DNA from: Nocardia sp. alder85J
GTDB lineage: Bacteria > Actinomycetota > Actinomycetes > Mycobacteriales > Mycobacteriaceae
NCBI RefSeq assembly: GCF_020176955.2
Contig: NZ_JAIUCZ020000017.1
Location: forward strand, 62,001-126,000
Direction: 5' to 3'
DNA: 64,000 nucleotides
Shown here: one piece after another, positions 1 through 8,274 of the stretch
How the letters are laid out: each line of letters opens with the position of its first letter
Numbering within the stretch: position 1 is the stretch's first letter
Notes under the pieces: model-generated
Database searches by the model: none
Told to the model about the DNA's origin: nothing
What the model saw: the letters and a program-made list of their open reading frames with translations, nothing else
Made by a program: the position numbers and the translations under genes

Positions 1-1
1 G

Positions 2-352
2 GTGCAGGAGCGTGTGGTCGGGCACGTCTGCCTCACCCGGGCCACGGTGGGCCGGTTCCCGGTGCTCGCGCTGGGCCCGGTCGGCGTGCTGCCGCCACGG
101 CAGGGTGAAGGGATCGGTTCCGCACTGCTGCACGCCGCCCTCGGCGCCGCCGACGCCCTGGACGAACCGCTGGTGGGCCTGCTGGGCAGCCTGGAGTACT
201 ACCCGCGTTTCGGTTTCGTCCCGGGCGCACGGCTGGGCATCGTGCCCGACGAGCCGACCTGGGCCGACCATTTCCAGGTGCGCCCGCTGACCGCGTACGA
301 GGCGGCGATGACCGGCGAGTTCCGCTACGCCGAACCCTTCTCTCGGCTGTAG
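2..352 (+). CDS. GNAT family N-acetyltransferase, 5' end cut by window
   Basis: C-terminal part of a GCN5-related acetyltransferase, which moves an acetyl group from acetyl-CoA to an amine of unknown identity. The acetyl-CoA loop (motif A) is visible as VGVLPPRQGEGIGSAL at about residues 27-42, followed by the YYPRFGF motif typical of YhbS-like acetyltransferases. Only about 116 codons are present against roughly 160-170 for the subfamily, so the true start probably lies before base 1; the GTG at base 2 is only the first in-frame start visible. It ends 25 bases before purU on the same strand. The substrate cannot be inferred. Confidence 0.8.
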   Translation: MQERVVGHVCLTRATVGRFPVLALGPVGVLPPRQGEGIGSALLHAALGAADALDEPLVGLLGSLEYYPRFGFVPGARLGIVPDEPTWADHFQVRPLTAYEAAMTGEFRYAEPFSRL

Positions 353-377
353 TGCGCCATCCTGCGAGGATGGAGCC

Positions 378-1268
378 ATGAGCTCCACCCCCGCGCCCTC
401 CGACGACCAGCGTTACGTGCTGACCCTCGGCTGTCCGGACCGGCCGGGCATCATCGCCCGGATCACCTCGTTCATCGCCGAGTTCGGCGGGTCGATCGTG
501 GAGGCCGGATATCACTCCGATCGCGAGTCCGGCTGGTTCTTCACCCGGCAGGCGATCCTGGCGGCGACGGTGCCGTTCGGACTGACCGAGCTGCGGCAGC
601 GGTTCGCGGCGGTGGCCGCGCAGCTGGGTCCGGAGACGGATTGGCAGGTGCTGGATTCCGCGCAGCGGCGCCGGGCGGTCCTACTGGTCAGCAAAGACGG
701 CCACTGCCTGCACGACCTGCTGGGCCGGGCGGCCAGCGGTGAGCTGCCCGCCACCATCGAGGCGGTCGTGGGCAATCATCCGGATCTGGCGGAGATGACC
801 CGCGCCCACGGCGTGAAGTTCCACCACGTACCGTTCCCGCGCGATCCGGCCGAGCGCGGCCCGGCGTTCGACCGGGTCCGGACCCTGGTCGACGGGTACG
901 AGCCGGATGCGGTGGTGCTGGCGCGATTCATGCAGGTGCTACCGGCGGAACTGTGCGAGCACTGGGCGGGCCGCGCGCTCAACATCCACCACAGCTTCCT
1001 GCCGTCGTTCGTCGGCGCCCGCCCCTATCACCAGGCGTTCGCCCGCGGTGTGAAGCTGATCGGCGCGACCTGCCACTACGTGACGCCGGAGCTGGACGCC
1101 GGTCCGATCATCGAACAGGACGTCATCCGCATCGACCACGCCGACACCGCCCGCGACATGGTCCGCCAGGGCCGCGACATCGAACGGGTGGTACTGGCCC
1201 GCGGCCTGCGCTGGCACCTGGAGGGCCGGGTGCTGGTGCACGGCCGCCGCACGGTCGTCTTCAGCTGA
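378..1268 (+). CDS. purU: Formyltetrahydrofolate deformylase
   Basis: Hydrolyses 10-formyl-tetrahydrofolate to formate and tetrahydrofolate, balancing one-carbon pools and supplying formate for purine synthesis. The 296-residue protein has an N-terminal ACT-like domain (about 12-90, starting YVLTLGCPDRPGI) and a formyltransferase-fold catalytic domain (about 98-290). The catalytic Asn-His-Asp triad is readable as N202 and H204 in LNIHHSFLPSF and D240 in ELDAGPII. Length is close to the E. coli enzyme (280). The ATG at 378 follows a GAGGATGGAGCC stretch that can act as ribosome-binding site. Not obviously in an operon. Identification is firm. Confidence 0.96.
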   Translation: MSSTPAPSDDQRYVLTLGCPDRPGIIARITSFIAEFGGSIVEAGYHSDRESGWFFTRQAILAATVPFGLTELRQRFAAVAAQLGPETDWQVLDSAQRRRAVLLVSKDGHCLHDLLGRAASGELPATIEAVVGNHPDLAEMTRAHGVKFHHVPFPRDPAERGPAFDRVRTLVDGYEPDAVVLARFMQVLPAELCEHWAGRALNIHHSFLPSFVGARPYHQAFARGVKLIGATCHYVTPELDAGPIIEQDVIRIDHADTARDMVRQGRDIERVVLARGLRWHLEGRVLVHGRRTVVFS

Positions 1269-1426
1269 CCCGCTCTCCACACGCCCTTGCCGATTCGACG
1301 ACTCCACTTGCCACGCACCATGATTCGCACCCAGGGCAGGTGCCCGCACCTCATTCCGCGCCAGATGGGTGCGGGGACCTGCGCCGGGTGCGAATCCGGC
1401 GGTCGGCACGCGTCGACGCGCCTCCG

Positions 1427-2435
1427 TCAGGCGCTGGCCTCGGCGCTGCGATGGGCCGCGATCAGCACCCGTTCCAGTTCGGCGTTGAACTCCGGATACG
1501 CCTCGACATTGCCGAGATGACCGGTCGGCAGCACCCGCAGGGTATCGAGAGATCCTGCGCGCGTGAGCATTTCGGCGATCCGGCGGGAATGCACGGGCGG
1601 CGTCAGGTCGTCGTGGTCACCGGCGATCACGGTGGTGGGCACGGTGAGGCGCTCGGCGGCATCGCCGAGGGCCAGATCGGCGAGCAGCAGGCCGAAGGCC
1701 GCGCGCACCGCCGCCGGGCAGGAGCGCACGATCGACAGCGCGAATTCGGCGATGTCGCCGGTGGCGGCCAGGCTCATCACCTGCCGCCGGAACACCCAGC
1801 GCACCGGCGCGATCGGCGGGAAGACCAGTTGCCCGGCCAGACCCCAGCGGCCCAGCCCGTGCGGCAGCCGCAGCCGCCCGCGGTTGAAGAACGGCAGCAC
1901 GGTGGTCTCGGCGATCAGATTGCCCGGGGCGGTGTTGGTCAGCACCACCGCGGCGGCCCGCTCGGTCACCTGTTCGGGATGACGGGCGGCCCATGCCTGA
2001 ATGGTCATGCCGCCCAGGCTGTGTCCCACCAGCACCGCGCGCTGCCCGGGCCGCAGCACCGCGGCCAGCACGGCCGCCAGGTCGTCGGCCAGCAGTTCAC
2101 AGCTCGGCGCGCTCGGTCCGAGTTCGCTCGCGCCGTGACCGCGCAGATCGTAGGCGACCACGCGGTAATCCGCGGCGAAGGCGTTGATCTGCGGATTCCA
2201 GTATTCGAGGCAACAGGTCCAGCCGTGCACCAAGCACCACGACATCGCCGTCGGCGGGCCCGTAGGCGTGCACCCGCAACCGGGCGCCGTCGGCGGTGGT
2301 CACCGGAATCGCCACGGAGGGCACGGCCGGCGGATCGAAAGCGGCGGTGGCATAGCGACGAGTGCGCAGACTCGTGCGATGAGCCCGCAGCAGATGACGG
2401 ATCCGATCCTGGACCGGAGAAAGCACCGCCGGCAT
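1427..2435 (-). pseudogene. Alpha/beta hydrolase, interrupted by a one-base frameshift
   Basis: Alpha/beta-hydrolase fold protein of unknown substrate, split over two reading frames. The frame starting at ATG 2435 gives a normal N-terminus (VTTADGARLRVHAYGPADGD, then VVVL) and runs off at about 2232. The next frame resumes with LVHGWTCCLEYWNPQ and carries the rest: nucleophile motif GHSLGGM, acid in GDHDDLTP, and a late histidine in PTGHLGN. Removing one A of the CCAAGCACC run (2230-2238, plus strand) restores the expected VVVLVHGW oxyanion-strand sequence and one protein of about 335 residues. Either a real inactivating frameshift or a sequencing error. Alternatively the second frame could start at the internal ATG 2245, but that product lacks the first beta strands. 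Confidence 0.75.
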
Positions 2436-2462
2436 CCGAACACTCCCTTGTGCACCGAAACT

Positions 2463-2503
2463 GTGTGTTACCTACTACAACAGTAACCTATCGACACAGT
2501 AAC
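2463..2503. promoter_or_regulatory. Repeated GTAAC operator-like elements before the hydrolase
   Basis: Immediately upstream of the hydrolase start lie one inverted and two direct copies of a short element: GTGTGTTAC at 2463-2471, ACAGTAAC at 2480-2487 and ACAGTAAC at 2496-2503. The direct copies are 16 bp apart and the first forms an inverted pair with the second. This arrangement suggests a regulator-binding site overlapping the promoter of the minus-strand hydrolase. No regulator is encoded next to it, so the partner is unknown. Confidence 0.45.
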
Positions 2504-2594
2504 TTGCCGGGAGTCGGGTAACCAGCCCGAACGTGACATCAGTGAACCCGCACAAACGATCAGCGGCGGGCTCGAGGAAATACGACAGTCCCCT

Positions 2595-2888
2595 TTACCA
2601 GCGCGGGCCGCGCTGCACCTCGTCGACCTTGGGCCGCACATCGGCGAGATAGACACCGGTGGCCACCACGGCGGCCAGGCCGAGCAGCCCGACCGCGGTC
2701 TCCGCCAGCACCAGCAGGGCCAGCGCCACCACGAGGATCGTCACCCAGATGGGCTTGGTCAGCTTGTCGACCGCGGGGAACGCGTCGGAACGCTGCCGGA
2801 CGGCGTGGATCAGCGCGAAGATCGTCGCCCCCACAGCGGCGAGCCAGATCAGGGTGAGAACGCCATGAGTCAGGGACACGGAATCCAT
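2595..2888 (-). CDS. DUF2516 family small membrane protein
   Basis: A 97-residue protein with about three hydrophobic helices, matching the DUF2516 family found next to heparin-binding haemagglutinin genes in mycobacteria (Rv0476 position). Function unknown. The start was set at ATG 2888 (MDSVSLTHGVLTLIWL), which opens directly into the first membrane helix; an in-frame ATG at 2921 would add 11 uncharacteristic residues. It is the last gene of the XRE regulator - HBHA - DUF2516 run on the minus strand, about 90 bases after the HBHA stop. The final residues (DEVQRGPRW) are polar. Confidence 0.85.
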   Translation of the reverse strand: MDSVSLTHGVLTLIWLAAVGATIFALIHAVRQRSDAFPAVDKLTKPIWVTILVVALALLVLAETAVGLLGLAAVVATGVYLADVRPKVDEVQRGPRW

Positions 2889-2977
2889 GATAGGAGCTAT
2901 CCGGAGAACTCCGGAGAACACAGCCGCCTCCGCGAATCGAGAGCTGCGGAGGCGGCTGGGCGGACCGAGGTGCGGAA

Positions 2978-3742
2978 TTACTGCTCGGCAGCGGGCTTCT
3001 TGGGCGCGGCCTTCTTCGCCGGCGCCTTCTTGGCGGTCGCCTGTTCGGCGGCGGCCTGTTCGGCGGCGACCTCCTCGGCCAGGACCTGCTCGGCGGCGGC
3101 CTGCTCGGCGAGCATCTCGGTCTCGATGCTCACGTCGACCACCTCGGCGTCGACGATCGTGGGCGCCTCCGCCTCGGACCCGGCCGGGGCGGCCTTACCG
3201 CCCAGCAGCCCGCCGACCTGCCCGGACACCTTGCCGAGCACGCCCTCGGCCCGGCTGACGACATCGTTGTAGACGCCCTCGACCCGGCCGATGCGCTCCT
3301 CGACGCCCGGGGTGGACCGCAGCCGGCCCACGGTGACCTCGCCGCGCTCGGCCAGCTCCGAGTAGAAGCCCAGGAACTGGTGGTAGTACTGGTCGACCAG
3401 CTTGCGCAGCTCGTCCGGGCCGAACCGGTCGCCGAGTTCGGCAGTCAGCTTGCTGCGGGACTCGGCCGAGCTCAGCTTGTCGCGCAGGTCGGCGATCTCC
3501 TCCGGCAGGTCCGAGGACAGCTCGGTCAGCCGCTGCCGCAGCGACTCGAACTGCTCCTGGACATCGGCCGGCAGTGTGGACAGCCGTTCGCGGGCTTCTT
3601 CGACCCGGCCGCCGACATCGGTGCCGGTGGCCCGCTCGCGGACCTTGTCGACGACCTCGGTGACGGCCGTGTACAGCGCGTCACCGGCGCCGACGGTCGC
3701 GTAGATCGATTTGGTGACGGTGGGGGTAGTGGTCTCGGTCAT
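2978..3742 (-). CDS. hbhA: Heparin-binding haemagglutinin-like surface protein
   Basis: Surface adhesin-like protein of 254 residues related to mycobacterial HBHA. The central region (about 40-175) is a long heptad-rich helical segment with many Glu, Arg and Leu residues, as in the HBHA coiled coil. The C-terminus ends in the lysine/alanine/proline repeats (KKAPAKKAAPKK) that bind sulfated glycans in the mycobacterial protein. Between them is an acidic Ala/Glu/Val stretch (AEQAAAEQVLAEEVAAEQ) that is longer than in M. tuberculosis. No signal peptide is seen, as for HBHA itself. The ATG overlaps the upstream regulator stop by four bases (ATGA), indicating translational coupling. The adhesin role here is by homology; the tail also resembles DNA-binding lysine-rich tails. 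Confidence 0.88.
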   Translation of the reverse strand: MTETTTPTVTKSIYATVGAGDALYTAVTEVVDKVRERATGTDVGGRVEEARERLSTLPADVQEQFESLRQRLTELSSDLPEEIADLRDKLSSAESRSKLTAELGDRFGPDELRKLVDQYYHQFLGFYSELAERGEVTVGRLRSTPGVEERIGRVEGVYNDVVSRAEGVLGKVSGQVGGLLGGKAAPAGSEAEAPTIVDAEVVDVSIETEMLAEQAAAEQVLAEEVAAEQAAAEQATAKKAPAKKAAPKKPAAEQ

Positions 3743-4215
3743 GATGTTTCGTTCTCCTGGCGGGTGGGGCCAGGGCTCTCGACGGCGGCGTCGCCGCCGG
3801 AGTTCTCCCGGCGGAACGATTCGTAGATGTCCAGCAGGACCTGTTTCTGCCGCTCGGTGATCCCGGTATCGGCCAGCAGGGCGTCCCGGACCGGGCCGTG
3901 CGACCTCTGCTCGAGGAAGCCCGCCCGCATGTACAAGACCTCCGAGGACACCCGCAGACCCTTCGCGATCTGCGCGAGCACCTCGGCGGACGGGTTGCGC
4001 AAGCCGCGCTCGATCTGACTGAGATACGGATTGCTCACCCCCGCCAGCTGCGCGAGCTGCCGCAGCGAGACTTGCGCGGCCTCCCGCTGCGACCGGATGA
4101 AGCTCCCGATGTCGTGTGCCGCGTTGGCTACGCGGCCCACCCGATCACCGGCGAGTGCGGACTGCTCCGCGAATTCCCCGGTGGCCTGCCCGGAAACCTC
4201 GGGCTCCTGTGCCAT
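3739..4215 (-). CDS. XRE family transcriptional regulator of the HBHA locus
   Basis: A 158-residue DNA-binding protein with one Cro/C1-type helix-turn-helix at about residues 37-93 (IRSQREAAQVSLRQLAQLAG, then NPYLSQIERGLRNPS). The C-terminal 50 residues include a conserved-looking helical segment (ALLADTGITERQKQVLLDIY). It matches the regulator that precedes hbhA in mycobacteria (Rv0474 position). The stop overlaps the hbhA start by ATGA, so regulator and adhesin are probably made from one message. A strong inverted repeat 40 bases upstream (4255-4278) suggests autoregulation. Confidence 0.9.
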   Translation of the reverse strand: MAQEPEVSGQATGEFAEQSALAGDRVGRVANAAHDIGSFIRSQREAAQVSLRQLAQLAGVSNPYLSQIERGLRNPSAEVLAQIAKGLRVSSEVLYMRAGFLEQRSHGPVRDALLADTGITERQKQVLLDIYESFRRENSGGDAAVESPGPTRQENETS

Positions 4216-4254
4216 GACTCACCTTCCGGCGGTTGTGCCGCCGAGTCTAGAACA

Positions 4255-4290
4255 GGGTGCTAACTCTTGCAAGCACCCCAGCTAGCACCC
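4255..4290. promoter_or_regulatory. Inverted-repeat operator upstream of the XRE-hbhA operon
   Basis: GGGTGCT at 4255-4261 and AGCACCC at 4272-4278 form a perfect 7-bp inverted repeat with a 10-base spacer, and a third half-site AGCACCC lies at 4284-4290. The element sits in the gap between the DUF445 gene and the XRE start, on the 5' side of the regulator. It is the obvious candidate for binding by the XRE protein, by inference. It faintly resembles a CIRCE element, but the arms and spacer differ. Confidence 0.55.
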
Positions 4291-4304
4291 GTGAAGGTGT
4301 GCGA

Positions 4305-5684
4305 TCAGACCGCGAAGACCAGGTGGGAGAGGGTGTAGATGACCAGACCGGCCAGCGAACCCACCACCGTGCCGTTGATCCGGATGAACTGGAGATCGCG
4401 GCCGGCCTGCAATTCGATCTTGCTGCTGGCCTCGTCGGCGTCCCAGCGGGCGACCGTATCGCTGATCAGCGTGGCGATCTCGGCGCCGTAGGTGACCACC
4501 AGATAGCGCACCCCGCGTTCCACCCAGGCGTCCACCCGATCACGCAGTTCCGGATCGTCGGCCAGCCGGTCGCCGAGTTGCTGCACGTTCTCGGTGACCT
4601 TGCGGCGCAGCGTGCTCGACGGATCCTCGGCGGATTCCAGGATCATCCGCTTGGCCGCCCGCCAGGTGGCGCGGGCCATACCGGTGATCTCCTCGCGGCC
4701 CATGATCTCGGCCTTGACCCGCTCGGCCTTCTTGATCATCGCCGGATCGAATTGCAGATCGTGCGCGAACTCCTCGAGGAAACGATTCACCGCGGAACGC
4801 AATTCGTGATCCGGTTGCGAACGGACCTTCCAGGTGAATTCCACCAATTCCCGGTAGATCCGCTCCGAGAGCAGCACGTTGACGAATTTCGGCGCCCAGC
4901 TCGGGGCGTCCCGCATCACGATCCGGTCGACGGTCTCCTGGCTGCTCAGCGCCCACTGGTGGGCGCGCTCGGCCAGCAGGTCCAGCAGCGCCGCCTGCCG
5001 GTTGTCGGCGAGTAGTTCCGCGAGCACCCGGCCGATCGGCGGCCCCCACTCCGGTTCCGCGATGCGCTTGACGATGGTCTGGTCGATGACCTGCTCGACG
5101 TCCTCGTCGCGCAGCGCGCCGACGACCGCGCGCAGAATCGTGGACGACTCCTCGGACACCCGCGCGGCATGCTGCGGATCGGCCATCCAGCGGCCCAGCC
5201 GCAGCGAGATCTGCGCGGAATTCACCTTCTCGGCGACGGTGTCCGGCGACAGGAAATTCGACCGCACGAAATCCCCGAGCCCCGCGCCGAGCTGATCCTT
5301 CTTCTTGCGGATGATCGCGGTGTGCGGAATGGGCAGTCCGAGCGGATGCCGGAACAGCGCCGTCACCGCGAACCAGTCGGCCAGCGCGCCGACCATGCCC
5401 GCCTCCGACGCCGCCCGCACATACCCGACCCAAGCCCCGCCGCCGTGCGCGCTCGACCAGCTGCACACCAGATAGATCACGGTCGCGGCGACCAGGAATC
5501 CGGTCGCGACCATCTTCATCCGCCGCAGGTCGTGCCGCTTACCGGCCTCGTCGAGCAGGCCGGCGAAGGAGTCCGGCGGCGGGGACGATCGGCGCGGCGG
5601 CCCGCCGGTCCCCGCGGATCGTGGCGGCCCGGCGTCGGCGCCGGGCTCCACCAGGGCGGGGCTGCTACCGGCTGAGTGCTCCAT
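4305..5684 (-). CDS. DUF445 family membrane protein
   Basis: A 459-residue protein of the DUF445 (YjiN/YheB-like) family, of unknown role at the membrane. It has a Pro/Ser/Gly-rich N-terminus (about 1-45), a first hydrophobic helix (MVATGFLVAATVIYLVCSW), a region with the family motif GALADWFAVTALFRHPLGLP at about 105-125, a long helical soluble body, and a final hydrophobic helix (VVGSLAGLVIYTLSHLVF). Start chosen at ATG 5684 (MEHSAGSS); the frame stays open upstream to 5753 through a 24-bp tandem repeat that would add repeated octapeptides, which I judge unlikely to be translated. Monocistronic, facing away from the TetR gene. Confidence 0.87.
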   Translation of the reverse strand: MEHSAGSSPALVEPGADAGPPRSAGTGGPPRRSSPPPDSFAGLLDEAGKRHDLRRMKMVATGFLVAATVIYLVCSWSSAHGGGAWVGYVRAASEAGMVGALADWFAVTALFRHPLGLPIPHTAIIRKKKDQLGAGLGDFVRSNFLSPDTVAEKVNSAQISLRLGRWMADPQHAARVSEESSTILRAVVGALRDEDVEQVIDQTIVKRIAEPEWGPPIGRVLAELLADNRQAALLDLLAERAHQWALSSQETVDRIVMRDAPSWAPKFVNVLLSERIYRELVEFTWKVRSQPDHELRSAVNRFLEEFAHDLQFDPAMIKKAERVKAEIMGREEITGMARATWRAAKRMILESAEDPSSTLRRKVTENVQQLGDRLADDPELRDRVDAWVERGVRYLVVTYGAEIATLISDTVARWDADEASSKIELQAGRDLQFIRINGTVVGSLAGLVIYTLSHLVFAV

Positions 5685-5704
5685 GGTTCCATTCTGATCG
5701 GTGA

Positions 5705-5788
5705 CGGCGGCGGGCCGCCTGAAGTGCACGGCGGCGGGCCGCCCGAACGACACGGCGGCGAGCCGCCCGAACTACACGGCGGCGGATG
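5705..5788. repeat. 24-bp tandem repeat, three and a half copies
   Basis: Three consecutive 24-bp units begin at 5705, 5729 and 5753, followed by half a unit to 5788. Each opens with CGGCGGCGGGCC or a one-base variant and ends with a ..GAAnnnCA-type tail. The period is a multiple of three, so read on the minus strand, in frame with the DUF445 gene, it gives octapeptides such as SFGRPAAV and HFRRPAAV. It lies between the DUF445 gene and the divergent TetR gene. Confidence 0.85.
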
Positions 5789-5962
5789 GTCTGCGCGCGC
5801 CGGGCCGTCCGAACCGTAACCGTGGCGGGTGCGCGCGCCGGGCCACACGAGCGGGAAGACGGACGGGGGCGCAGGCGAGGACTTAAGCTGGGTATGCCCC
5901 GGGAGCACCGACCCTCCCACCGACCATAGGAGCCTGTCCTGTCCACCGAAGAACTCGTCGAC

Positions 5963-6664
5963 GTGACGCGCACCCCGCCGGCGCGCGGCGGCCGGGTGGA
6001 CGGCCGCAAGCGACGCTGGCACCAGCACAAGATCGACCGCCGCGAGGAACTGGTCGACGGCACGCTGGCGGCCATCCGCAAGCGTGGCGGCGAACTCGGC
6101 ATGGACGAGATCGCCGCGGAGATCGGCGTCTCCAAAACGGTGCTGTACCGGTACTTCTCCGACAAGAACGATCTCACCCGCGCCACCATGGAGCGGTTCA
6201 TCGAGACCACCCTGATGCCGCGGATCTACGAGGCCATCAGCGACGACCAGGACGACTACGCGCTGGTCCGCAACACCCTGGCAGCCTACGTGCACACCGT
6301 CGACGCCGATCCGGACGTGTACCGCTTCATCATGGGCAACACCTCCAGCACCGACAAGACCACGCTGGCCGACTTCGAGCGGCTGTTCGCCGATGTGGTC
6401 GCGGCGGTGCTCCAGGACAAGGCGTTCGACCGGGGCGTCTCGACCGAGGGCGTGATGCTCTGGGCGCACGTGCTGGTCGGCGGCGTCCAGTTGGCGGTGG
6501 ACTGGTGGATCACCAACCGCACCATGACGAAGGACGCGATGCTGGACCACCTCACCATGATGGCGTGGAGCGCCATCGAGGGCATGGTCCGCGCGGGCGG
6601 CTCCCCGGAGCGCTTCAACGCGGTCCCGCACCGGCTGCCCGGCCCCGACGAACAGCTGCCCTGA
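5963..6664 (+). CDS. TetR family transcriptional regulator
   Basis: A 233-residue one-component repressor. The N-terminal helix-turn-helix (about 38-75) contains the usual GGELGMDEIAAEIGVSKTVL and YRYFSDKNDL sequence. The remaining helices form the ligand pocket (WAHVLVGGVQLAVDWWI). Start set at GTG 5963, with GAAGAA nine bases before it. The frame is open further upstream, and an AGGAG at 5928-5932 could serve a rare CTG or other start near 5939, so the start is not settled. Target unknown; it precedes the ABC1 kinase on the same strand after a 120-base gap, so it may regulate that gene or the divergent DUF445 gene. Confidence 0.87.
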   Translation: MTRTPPARGGRVDGRKRRWHQHKIDRREELVDGTLAAIRKRGGELGMDEIAAEIGVSKTVLYRYFSDKNDLTRATMERFIETTLMPRIYEAISDDQDDYALVRNTLAAYVHTVDADPDVYRFIMGNTSSTDKTTLADFERLFADVVAAVLQDKAFDRGVSTEGVMLWAHVLVGGVQLAVDWWITNRTMTKDAMLDHLTMMAWSAIEGMVRAGGSPERFNAVPHRLPGPDEQLP

Positions 6665-6785
6665 TCCCTCCCCGCTTCCCGCACCCCTTGCCGTATTCCG
6701 GGGCTGTCCACGGCGCCACCGATCTCGTTACCCTGATGGTCGGTGGAGCTGCCGGATCGCGGCCCATGACGCGGGGAGGCCGACG

Positions 6786-8198
6786 GTGAAGGACGCGGGG
6801 AAGCGGGCCGACGCGGTACCGACCTCCCGGCTGGCGCGTGGCACGAAGCTCGGAGTCGTGGTCGCGGGCAACGTGATTCGCTCGCAGCGCGCCAAGCGCT
6901 CGATGCGCGGCCGGTCCGAGGAGGTGCGGGCGCGCATGGCCGAGGAGTCGATGCTGCGCTCGACCGAGCAGATGGTGCTGGTGCTGGGCACCATGAAGGG
7001 CGTCGCCATGAAGCTCGGGCAGATGCTGTCCGTGCTGGATCTGGATCTGGTGCCGCCGGAACACCGCGAGCGATTCCAGCGCCGGCTGGCGGTGCTGCGC
7101 GACAGCGCGCCGAAGGTCTCCTTCGACACCATGTGCGCGGTGATCGAGGAGGATGCCGGCCGCCCGCTCGCGGAGCTGTTCGCCGAGTTCGAGCCGGAGC
7201 CGATCGCCGCCGCCTCCATCGGCCAGGTCTATCGGGCCCGGCTGCACGACGGCCGCGCGGTCGCGGTGAAGGTGCAGTACCCGGGCATCGATCTGGCGGT
7301 GCGCGCGGATCTGCGGAACCTGACCATGTTCCGGCGCGTCCTGCACTCGGCGATGCCCTGGATCACCCCGGCGGTACTCGACGAGCTGCGGCTGAATCTG
7401 GAGAGCGAACTCGACTACGTCACCGAGGCGCACACCCAGGCCGAGATCGCCGCCCTCTACGCCGACCATCCGTTCGTCGTGGTGCCCCGCGCGATGCCGG
7501 AGCTGTCCACGGCCCGGGTGCTGGTCAGCGAATACTTCCCCGGCCACGGTTTCGCGGAGATCCAGCAGTTGCCCGCCGCCGAGCGCAACCGGGTCGGCGA
7601 GATCATCTACCGGTTCTACGTCGGCTCGCTGTTCACCTTCTTCGAATTCTGCGGCGACCCGCACCCGGGCAACCTGCTGCTCGGTGAGGACGGCCGGGTG
7701 GCCTTCCTCGACTTCGGGCTGTTCAATCGGATGAATCCGCGCGATGTCGGCTACGAGGCCGAGGGCATCCGCGCCGCCGCTGAGGACCGCGCCGAGGATC
7801 TGCGCCGGCTGCTGATCGACCGCGGTGTCATCGAGACGCCGGAGGAGGTCACCGGAGAGCAGGCGCTGGAATACGTGCTGTCGGCCTCCAAGTGGGCGGC
7901 CGTGGACGAGGAGTTCACCATCACCCCGGAGCTGGCCAGCGGCGCCTTCCTGCTGGCGGTGGATCCCCGGGCCGGTGAGTACTCCGGCATGAAACTGACG
8001 AACCTACCCCCGGAGCACCTGTTCTCGCGCCGCGCGGACTTCCTCACCTTCGGGGTGCTCGGCCAGCTGGGCGCCACCGCCAACTGGCATCGCATCGCGC
8101 GCGAGTGGCTCTACAACGAGCCCCCGGTCACCGAGTTGGGCAAGGCCCACCACGCCTGGCTGGCGCAGCGAGCCGCACGACCCGAATCGCGCCGATAG
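6786..8198 (+). CDS. ABC1/AarF (UbiB-type) atypical kinase family protein
   Basis: A 470-residue member of the UbiB/ADCK/ABC1 atypical kinase family, tied to prenylquinone or lipid homeostasis in other organisms. Family hallmarks are present: the KxGQ-type motif in MKLGQMLSVLD (about 78-88), the alanine-rich nucleotide loop AAASIGQVYRARLHDG, the lysine in VAVKVQYPG, the catalytic-loop equivalent CGDPHPGNLLL, and the metal site AFLDFGLF. Starts at GTG 6786. No membrane helix stands out at the C-terminus. The partner lipid or quinone cannot be named from sequence. Confidence 0.92.
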   Translation: MKDAGKRADAVPTSRLARGTKLGVVVAGNVIRSQRAKRSMRGRSEEVRARMAEESMLRSTEQMVLVLGTMKGVAMKLGQMLSVLDLDLVPPEHRERFQRRLAVLRDSAPKVSFDTMCAVIEEDAGRPLAELFAEFEPEPIAAASIGQVYRARLHDGRAVAVKVQYPGIDLAVRADLRNLTMFRRVLHSAMPWITPAVLDELRLNLESELDYVTEAHTQAEIAALYADHPFVVVPRAMPELSTARVLVSEYFPGHGFAEIQQLPAAERNRVGEIIYRFYVGSLFTFFEFCGDPHPGNLLLGEDGRVAFLDFGLFNRMNPRDVGYEAEGIRAAAEDRAEDLRRLLIDRGVIETPEEVTGEQALEYVLSASKWAAVDEEFTITPELASGAFLLAVDPRAGEYSGMKLTNLPPEHLFSRRADFLTFGVLGQLGATANWHRIAREWLYNEPPVTELGKAHHAWLAQRAARPESRR

Positions 8199-8274
8199 CC
8201 GATACGGTAGGTACCGGACAACGACGACCCGGGAATCCGCTCGCGGGTCGCGACGGCGACCGGATGGGAATTTC

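Noticed and set aside
953..2521. Long plus-strand open frame (over 500 codons) across purU and the hydrolase
   Set aside because: It is antisense or out of frame to two recognised genes and its product is Arg/Gly/His-rich without any family pattern; typical of high-G+C shadow frames.
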